Assembly (NCBI GenBank): GCA_021234155.1
Contig: JAJEKV010000062.1
Location: forward strand, 1,074,261 to 1,138,260
Source of the DNA: Isoetes taiwanensis
Lineage: Eukaryota; Streptophyta; Lycopodiopsida; Isoetales; Isoetaceae
DNA: 64,000 nt
Direction of reading: 5' to 3'
In this document: piece after piece, positions 56,585 through 64,000 of the stretch
Position numbering within the stretch: position 1 is the stretch's first letter
Layout: every line of letters begins with the position of its first letter
The notes under the pieces: generated by a model
What the model was told of the DNA's origin: nothing
What the model saw: the letters and a program-made list of their open reading frames with translations, nothing else
The model's database searches: none
Program-made: the position numbers and the translations under genes

Positions 56585-59347
56585 TCACTTTTCTTCAAGC
56601 ACCTCCAATGATATCATAGCCTTCTTCCTGACATCCTGAGGTATTGTAATTCTCGCATTTCTAGCTGGAACAGTTTTTGGAGTCCATGAGTATAATACAC
56701 TTTCATAGTCTAGCCAAAGATCAGGATCACTAAGTACCTTTCTTTATCCGATATATTGGTCAACTGATGCACTGGACACCACCATTCTACCCGCACATGG
56801 TTGCAGTTAATATTACCTTCTTCTTTGCAAATATCAGAGATGGTGAACCCCAACCACGCTGGATAGGTATCTAAATCTGCTGGATTTACTACCACAAATT
56901 GGTGGCATTCTAAGTCAGTGGAAGGTTCATAAGCATCCATGCCTAGAAACGTTGGCCTATTGTTCTTAGGACCAACATAGTGTTTGTCAAAAGGAGGAGG
57001 GCTTACGAATGCTACTAATAGTCACCTAGTTTTAAGCAACCACCCTTCTTTCAATTCATCTGAGGATGTGTCTATCTCCCCCAACAGGTTAATCACCTTC
57101 TTCCAATAAGCCACCAAGGCATGGTTGGTATCATCGGGGTTGGTTTGCCAATGCTTTATATAGTCCTGGATTCCTTCCTTAGTCAATCCCAATTGCTTCA
57201 CTTCTTTAGTAGGTTTTAGAGCTTTTGGTTGACCTGAGGTATCATAGGTTTGCCATTCTCATCTCTACGCCTATATTTCCTCCCTCCTCTCCACTCCTCC
57301 TCTGAAGGTCTCATCTTCTATTGGAAGATTGGAATCCCATTTCTCACCCAAAAAGTGAATTGCAGAGGCCTAGAATGACCTTCAAGATCCAATGCATAAT
57401 CATCCACAAAGCTCTTCCAATTGGGCACTTCTTCTATGAGAGAAGCTATAGGGTTTGGAGTAGTGCATTCATGCATAATTTCCATTAGCCTATGAAAGTT
57501 GATCACTGTCTGCTGCTTCAGTATACAACTATATTTGCCAAATAACGCATCCACATCCTCATGGGTATGCCCAGGCATCAGAAACCCTAAATTAACTCTT
57601 TCAAATATCCCCACAGCTGTTAAGTAGGATAGGAAAGAAAACATCCACCGTTTCTTATTTTGGCCCCATAAATTATCAAGTTGCAAGAGGAACCTTCTTG
57701 GTAGATCTTGAGCTCTAGCACGTGAAGTTGAAGCTCCAACATGTTCACTAGACCCATGCTTCCTAAACCTTGCCTTGCTAAACTTTTCAATATTGTTAGG
57801 GTTTCCATCTAACAATGCACTATGTAGTGCCTGGATAGTTGTAGGGTCCTGGAGGTGATATTGTATCCATTTTCATAGTTTCTCAAACACTTCATGATAC
57901 TCCCAATATGAAAATCTGGACCATCACTCCATAACTCCAAACTAAGATGGCCATAGTAGGTTTGAGTCTGCCCATGCAAGATTGCCCCAGTCATTGAGAT
58001 CTGTAAAGGGTATGATATTCCACATGACTTTGGTATGTACTTGAATTGTGGAAGACAAGTCTTTTGCTGGTCCATCTTGTCATGTATAATACATAAATAG
58101 TTTAGGTTCCAATGCAGATAAAGTCCTCCACATCCAATAACATGATCTACATGATAGTTGATCACCATATGGTCCTTCATATGCTCCCCTTATCCTAGCC
58201 CTTTGACTCGGGTTGCAAAGTTGTTCAAGTTGCTATGGTGACATGATTGAAATGCTTCTTCCATAGCCTACTAAAGCTAGGTTGGGATATTGGAAGAATT
58301 TCCACCCTCGGGTTGGAAATTCACTTCCAAAAATACTCTTTTGAGTACAATGTGATGGTAACCTTTTCTCAACAACTGTTCTTCCCTTTTCATCCCTTCT
58401 GCTTTTGTGTGGCATACACTCTGCATTGAAATCAATATATTTTCCAAATATCTCCCTGGCAGCCAAGATCCTAGCAGTTGGTCTTAACAAACCATTATTT
58501 TCATGCAAAGCAATCCTCGCTCCCTTCTCACTGTTTTTTTTGCCAATTATGCCATGAAGACGTTGGAATTGCATGGATATCCGCCATGCTTTTTTACATA
58601 TCCATTTGCGAGCAAAGGGGTATCTTTTTCTCGCTTGGATTTCTTTCATCCCGGCGCGTGTTCAAGATTGTGTACATGTAGGTCCTCCTCTCATCAATAG
58701 TATACTCTTAAAAAGTTGCTCTTGCTTCCACCAATTGTTCTATTGTAAAGAATTGCATACAACCACTCCAACAATAATTCGAGCTCCTAACCTTCGCCAT
58801 TGTCTCATGTTTAGTGTCACTAATCAACTTGGTTCTTTTGCTAGGATAATGTCTAGCAATTGATACTTCTCCCCTTTTGCTTAGGTTTAGAGTTCCCACT
58901 GCTAATGGATCAATATCAAGACAATCATTATCCCCAACAACCTCAGACTCTGGAAAAAGATAATCCTCCACAAATTGAGCACTATTTATAGGCCATGCCA
59001 TGATGCAAGGAACCTCCAATTGCTTGACACAACCAAAACATTCCTTGTCACCCAAACCTTTACCTTTCCAGTTGTCTTCCAACATAGAAATTGCAATACT
59101 AAGATTGTCTTCCCCTAGCCTTTCATCATTAACAGTTTGACCAGGATCTACTAGTACAATGACTCCTTGGCCTACTATTTCCTTGTTGCACTTGTGCATG
59201 ATTCTCACCTTCTTGTTCCTCCATTGCACCCTACTATGGAGGACTGATTGTTTTTCTTCAACATTCTTGGTAGGAGGTGCTTTTTCATTGAAATTGCTCT
59301 TTTCAATATTTTGCACACCATCTTCAGTTGGAGAGGCACCAATGACC
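56585..59347 (-). pseudogene. DUF7869/IS3EU-like transposase gene, broken
   Basis: Minus-strand pieces follow one another in protein order. An N-terminal part at 59316-58708 ends FFTIEQLVEARATF and continues, past a stop, as EYTIDERRTYMYTIL. Next comes 58649-58233 (FARKWICKKAWRISMQFQRL, HENNGLLRPTARIL). Next is 58180-57809 (LCIIHDKMDQQKTCLPQFKY, ISMTGAILHGQTQTYYGHLS). Next is 57815-57318, with LQLDNLWGQNKKRWMFSFLS and LGFLMPGHTHEDVDALFGKY. C-terminal pieces run down to the stop at 56585 (SVLYSWTPKTVPARNARITI). DKMDQ, LDN and GHTHEDVDALFG are the conserved acidic/His motifs of a transposase-like family seen in animals and seed-free plants; the family name is from memory. An acceptor (TTTGCCTAG) at about 59347 implies an upstream exon. 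Stops and frameshifts make it inactive. Confidence 0.6.
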
Positions 59348-59349
59348 TA

Positions 59350-59755
59350 GGCAAATTGCACTCCTTTTAATCAATGAATAGGAAATAATTATATACCATA
59401 AGAAAAGTACGTACATTTATGATATATATAGAGGTAAATCAAATTTTTTAAAAAGTAAGAAAGTCCTTGGAAATAGGTTTAATATAATAATAACAATGGA
59501 TATAAACCAAATTGTTTAAAACAAGAATTTTCGTGGCAATAACAAGGAAATGACATTTAAAATATATCCAAATTTTAATTATCGAAAATTTAGCCTTTAG
59601 AATACGAAAAGACATATCTGATTTTCCAAAAAGGTAGACGTGAGAATTTATTCTCCATAATATACCCTAGATGCTATAGCTGTCGGGAAGATCGTACGCT
59701 TGGTGTGTTATTTGAGGCAATCATTTATTCATGCTAACATATTTCTAATTTAGCC
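59350..59755. other. Intergenic region between divergent genes
   Basis: AT-rich DNA between the transposase-like gene (minus) and the acidic-protein gene (plus). No terminal inverted repeat was visible. The missing first exon of the transposase-like gene may lie here or beyond. Confidence 0.35.
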
Positions 59756-59765
59756 TATATAAATA
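59756..59765 (+). promoter_or_regulatory. TATA box of the acidic-protein gene
   Basis: TATATAAATA lies 62 bp before the ATG at 59818, followed by a pyrimidine-rich leader (ctctcaacacttctattcct). Confidence 0.5.
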
Positions 59766-59817
59766 CACTTCATGCTCTCAACACTTCTATTCCTTCCAAA
59801 AAAAAATTCTGCCTGCC

Positions 59818-60223
59818 ATGAAGCGTTCGGTCTCTGCAGCGGAGCTTCATGAAGAACTCGAGGTCTTTTCAAAAAGACCTCAGGTTGAATCCCCCCCAAT
59901 TGATTTCTTTTTTCAGCAATCCTCTGATTCCGATTCAGAGGATGAAGAGGAGGAAGAAGTGGAAGAATCGGATCAGAATTCATAGGAATTCTCGACCGCC
60001 CCTGCTTGTGGTTGGCTCGATCCTCAAAACGTATAATGAACTGTCTGAAAAAGAGTCGGAGGAAGAAGAAGAAGAAGATTCAGAACAAGGTCGCGACTTC
60101 GATGATTTTCTCGAATGGCTGGCAGCGGACTCAGGTTTACATGTCTGTTTTTTTTTTCCTTTTCGTACTTTGTAGTATAATTCTAACACTCTTCTTTCTT
60201 GCAGACATGGAAGAAGAGAAGTG
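59818..60223 (+). pseudogene. Small acidic protein gene, frame-disrupted
   Basis: The first frame starts MKRSVSAAELHEELEVFSKR and runs into an acidic stretch (SSDSDSEDEEEEEVEESDQN), ending at a stop near 59983. A second frame continues with SYNELSEKESEEEEEEDSEQ-type acid-rich sequence (from about 60035) and GRDFDDFLEWLAADSG. It then meets a donor (CAG/GTTTAC near 60135), a 70-bp intron ending TTTCTTGCAG, and a last exon MEEEK with a TGA at 60221-60223. Phases across the intron agree. A one-base change between the two halves would explain the break. The EFLEWL-like end and acidic runs suggest a protein-interaction role, but no family is recognised. It is divergent to the transposase-like gene and may be its partner gene. 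Confidence 0.4.
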
Positions 60224-60584
60224 ATGCAGTTCCCGGGTCCCCTTTTTTTTTGTTAAAGAAATCATGGTCATGCCTTCGGGCTTTTTTCTGTAAAAAATAG
60301 TGTGAAAAGCCTTCGGACATCCTGACATAAGCCTCCCGCTTGGACCAGAATGAATCCAATTTTTGAATGAATTCAAATTGTTGTCTCTCCAAAATTTTGT
60401 CTCTAAAATTCGCCTCTCCAATTGTCTCTCAAAAGTCCAAGGAACATTATAAACCAATCGGTTGAAATTGCATTAATGGGGATTTTCAAGGTAGATTGAG
60501 TAGAGTGAAATTTATATAATAGATAGATAAGTAAACAGCTAACTGTTTACTTATCTACCTGTATAGGTTTTTTTTTCACTCTGC

Positions 60585-60765
60585 TCAATGCACGCCAAGC
60601 GTGTATATTTTTTTCCTATATCAGTTTACACGCCGAGCGTGTAAAAAATTTTATCCTCAGAATGTACACCAAGCGTATATTTAGTTTCTGAGTTATATAT
60701 ATATACAAGTTTTTGTAATATGATGGACTGCATGATGCCAACCCTTTAAAACACACCCAGCGTCA
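60585..60765. repeat. CACGCC/GCGTG palindromes
   Basis: Three copies, cacgccaagcgtg near 60591, cacgccgagcgtg near 60629 and acaccaagcgtat near 60666, plus a half-site acacccagcgtc near 60753. They belong to the same motif family as those in the introns of the ParB-like gene at 18.0-19.8 kb. Confidence 0.75.
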
Positions 60766-60769
60766 AAGA

Positions 60770-62390
60770 TTCCCCTAGATTTCTGAAGATTAGCCCAAGG
60801 TCCCTTTAAATTCTGCAATATTCTATGTAGATTCTCCTAGGTTCTCGCAGATTCTACAAAGATTCCCCTAGATTCTCTAAGATTCTATCAAGATTCCTCT
60901 AGATTCTCAAAGATTTTTCTAGATTTTCTAAGATTCTCTTGAGATTCCCCTAGGTTTTCAAAGATTATCCCAAGATTCCTCTAAATTTTTCAAGATTCCA
61001 TATAGATTCTCTTAGATTTTCCAAAAGTCTATAAAGATCCCCTAGAATCCCTAAGATTTTCTTGAGATTTGTCTAGATTCTCTAAGATTCTATGAAGATT
61101 CCCCTAGATTCCTCTAGGTTCTTATAGATTTTATCAAGATTCCATTAGATTCCCTTACATTCTCAACGATTCTCTCTTGAACCATGTAGATTCCCTTAGG
61201 TTTCCCAATATTCTATAGAGATTCCCTTAAAGTACCTAAGATTCTCTTGAGATTCCTCTGAATTCTCTAAGAGCATATGAAAATTCCCCTAGATTTTCCA
61301 AAATTGCACCAAGATTCCCGTAGATACCCTAGATTCTTAAGATTCTATGGAGATTTCCCTAGATTTTATTAAGATTCCCTTATATTCTCCTAGATTCTAT
61401 CTAAATTCTCATATATTCTTAAAGATTTTTTGACAATTTCCTTAGATTCTCCCAGATTTCCATAAATTCTCTTAAGATTCCCTAAGATTCACCTAGATTC
61501 CCAAAGATTATCTCATGATTCCTCTAGGTTCTCAAAGATTCTATGAAGATTCTCCTAGATTCTATGAAGATTCTTTAAGATTCCATCAAGATTCCCTTAG
61601 ATTCTCAAAAAAATTAAGAAGATTCCTCTAGATTCCCAAAGATTCTCTTAGATTCTTCTAGATTCCCAAAGATACTCCTAGATTCCTAATGTTCTACAAA
61701 GATTCCCCTAGACTCTTAAGATTCTACAGAGATTCCCCTAGATTTTATTAAGATTCTCCAAAATTCCATCTAGATTCCCATAGATTCTTAAAGATTTTAT
61801 GAAGACTCCTTCAAATTCAGATTCCTCAAGATTCTCCAAAATTTCATCTAGATTCCCATAGATTCTTAAAGATTTTATGAAGACTCCTTCAGATTCTCCT
61901 AGATTCCCAAAGACTCATTTTAGATTCCCTAAGATTCTCTAAAGATTCCCCTAGGTGCCAAAAGAATACCCTAAGATTCCTCTAGATTCTCCAAGATTCT
62001 ATCAAGATTCTCCTAGATTCTTCTAGATTCTTCTAGATTCTCTAAGATTCCATTAAGATTCCTCTAGCTTCTTAAAGATTTTATCAAGATTCCCCTAGAT
62101 TCCCAAGGAAACACTTGAGATTCCTATAGATTATCTTGAGATTCCTCTATTTCCCATAGATTCTATGAAGATTCCTTAGAATTCTCAAGATTCCATCAAG
62201 ATTCCTCTAGGTTCTTAAAGATTTTATCAAGATCCCCTTAGGTTCCTTTTTACATTCTCGTGAGATGCTCTCTTTGGGATTCCCATAGATTCTCTAAGAT
62301 TCTTATGATATTCCTCCTGATTCCCTAAGGTCCTATAAAGATTCACCTAGATTCCCTCAACTTACTATAGATTCCTTTGATCATAATATA
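60770..62390 (-). repeat. GAATCT minisatellite array (opposite orientation)
   Basis: About 1.6 kb of irregular repeats like agattcccctagattctcta and agattctatcaagattcctc. This is the reverse complement of the motif at 24540-29620, so the two regions are inverted with respect to each other. No coding capacity. Confidence 0.85.
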
Positions 62391-62411
62391 ATATCCTATT
62401 GTTTAAATTTG

Positions 62412-62535
62412 GTTTTTCCGACAAGTGGAAAACTTTTTAGATTTTTTTTTCCGTGTTGATATCCTAAGGTTTTGGCGACAAGTGGAAAACTTTTTAGATT
62501 TTTTTCCAAGTTGATATCCTAAGGTTTTGGAGTTT
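62412..62535. repeat. ~60-bp tandem duplication
   Basis: The unit gacaagtggaaaacttttta then gttgatatcctaaggttttgg occurs twice in a row (about 62420-62475 and 62480-62530), with a third partial ttttcaacccacggaaaa block after it. Confidence 0.7.
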
Positions 62536-62539
62536 TCAA

Positions 62540-64000
62540 CCCACGGAAAAAACTTCCTAGATTCCAAAATTGATTTGTGCATTTTCCTATGATTTGAAAA
62601 ATCGCTGGAAATTGTGATTGTTGAGTTGAAGCCAGCCTATATGCTCGCTACATGCGGGTCAAAAGCGGGTCAAAAGCTGGTTTGATTGTAAAAGTTCGCT
62701 CTGACGCTCTCCCTATTCCCAAGAAGCGATCTTCTTCTAGGTGTGCCTCGCTTCTCCTTTCAACAAGCAAGGGCAAGGATGCATGAAGTTTAAAATTGGT
62801 TTCTGTTTGCCCTAAATCGGCCACTACAGGCATGATTGATGCTATTAGGCCATTAGTGCATATAGTTACCACGAAATTCAATTATGGGGGCTCTTTGAGG
62901 TTATCCATCCCCTATTTTTGCAAAAAGATGGGCATGGCATGAGAGCCACGCTTCTAAGCAAACCCGCCACCGATGCCAATTCGATATGGTATTGGAGCTG
63001 CAAAATCTAGATGTTCTTTGGTTGCATGCAGAGTCTCGATTCTTTCTGTCATGGCTGGGTTGCATGCTTTCTAATCCTTTTTTACATTTTATCCAAAAAG
63101 ATTTTGATGCCGGAGTCAAATGATTGGTATGACGAGAGGTTTTCTATCTCCAGCGTTTGTTTAGGAATTAAATTCGTTTTTAATTGCCCTTTATGATTAA
63201 ATTGGATCGCTTGTGCTCAAAGATTTGTCGTGATCAAATCAGCATGTACATTTTGGCTCCAAGATTCCAAATGCTTCTACTTCCTTCTATTTGTAAGTTT
63301 CTACCACCATGAATCATGTTTTCTTCATCAAATTTGTTGTATAGCGTATGAGTAAGTATAGGTTCAATATCCAGTCATCTAGATTCTATCAACAATCTAA
63401 AGTGGAAGGTTTTCCTACAATCTAAAGTCTTTGTTCGTGTGTGAAGTCTATCATTTATTCTTTTGCGAATCTAAGTGCTAGAAAATACTGTTGCACTTCA
63501 AAACGTACATCTATATTTGGTTTCTTAAATAGTTCAAAAATGCCGTGAGTCGGGTCCCTTTGATGCCAACGAAAGGTGGTTCTCCGTGAAACGATGGATC
63601 ATGTTTGGCTGGAGGTGAGTTTGATGAAAGCGTTTAGGATTATGATTTCTTTGTGGAGGGTTAAATTGATTGTGGTGTATGGTGGCTTGGTTCATTCTAT
63701 TATCTGTGTAGTTACATCTTAAAGTCTTATGGCTTTGTGCATTGCATGCTGGAGCACAGTTTACTCAGAAGCCTCAGGGAACTATTTTCTTCAGCTATTT
63801 TTTGCATTCATCATCATCACTTATAGATCAGGCTTGAATAGCTATGTTCTGGCCGAAGCAAAAACGTATCTACTTTGCAAGCCTCGGCCCAAATTTCCGT
63901 GATTAAGGTTTTATTTTGTTGCTGATGGAGGAGGCCGCTTGCATGCACTGGATCGATTCAAGGTAAAGCCTCTCTACTACATGCAATAATAATGTATTCT
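62540..64000. other. No feature recognised
   Basis: Mixed-composition DNA at the window end. Open frames are short and without motifs on both strands. It could be part of a gene or element continuing beyond the window. Confidence 0.35.

Overview
The window looks like nuclear DNA of a land plant, most likely a seed-free one (fern or lycophyte is my guess). It is repeat-rich, with plant-type spliceosomal introns, TATA boxes of the TATAAATA type, a relic of a COI1-type hormone-receptor gene, and plant-style LINE and Ty3/Gypsy elements. No rRNA, tRNA, CRISPR array or prokaryote-type operon was seen. Most coding sequence belongs to mobile elements and is broken by stops and frameshifts. Little looks intact: a small three-exon gene (30505-31203), a two-exon reading frame (32500-33278) and a short single-exon frame (20956-21300).

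Layout. 1-0.93 kb: 3' end of a minus-strand LINE. 0.93-3.4 kb: AT-rich non-coding DNA full of short tandem duplications. 4.1-9.1 kb: a nearly full-length decayed LINE on the plus strand (ORF1-like region, endonuclease, reverse transcriptase, C-terminal zinc region, hairpin-bearing 3' end, ATTCT tail). 9.7-16.1 kb: AT-rich, probably introns and short exons of a minus-strand gene. 16.2-20.1 kb: a decayed multi-exon minus-strand gene with a ParB-like domain followed by what resembles an inactivated DNA methyltransferase fold; its introns carry CACGCC/GGCGTG palindromes. 21.4-24.0 kb: LINE 3' ends and other repeats. 24.1-29.9 kb: large duplicated blocks containing GAATCT minisatellites. 29.9-31.2 kb: a palindrome array and hairpin in front of a small novel gene. 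31.7-35.3 kb: a GC-rich 3.1-kb island with its own palindromes, bracketed by ATATGAC-type satellite DNA. 36-41 kb: duplicated exon-like blocks, a MITE and the COI1-like relic (minus strand).

41.37-55.52 kb: a 14.1-kb Ty3/Gypsy element with a target-site duplication (AAGGT), TG...CA long terminal repeats, an initiator-tRNA-Met primer site, gag, protease, RT, RNase H and integrase with a chromodomain-like end. Between primer site and gag it carries about 4.5 kb of extra cargo: two transcription units, each preceded by a pair of 67-bp imperfect palindromes and a TATA box. The first encodes a protein that starts with the exact histone H3 tail ARTKQTARK, has a chromodomain-like segment, and is followed after a frameshift by a histone H3 fold with some CENH3-like features. 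This histone-carrying retroelement is the most striking thing in the window.

55.7-56.4 kb: remnant of a different LINE. 56.6-59.3 kb: a broken minus-strand transposase-like gene (LDN and GHTHEDVDALFG motifs, DUF7869/IS3EU-like), with a small acidic-protein gene on the opposite strand at 59.8-60.2 kb. 60.6-62.4 kb: more CGCC/GCGTG palindromes and a GAATCT minisatellite in the opposite orientation to the first. 62.5-64 kb: nothing recognisable.
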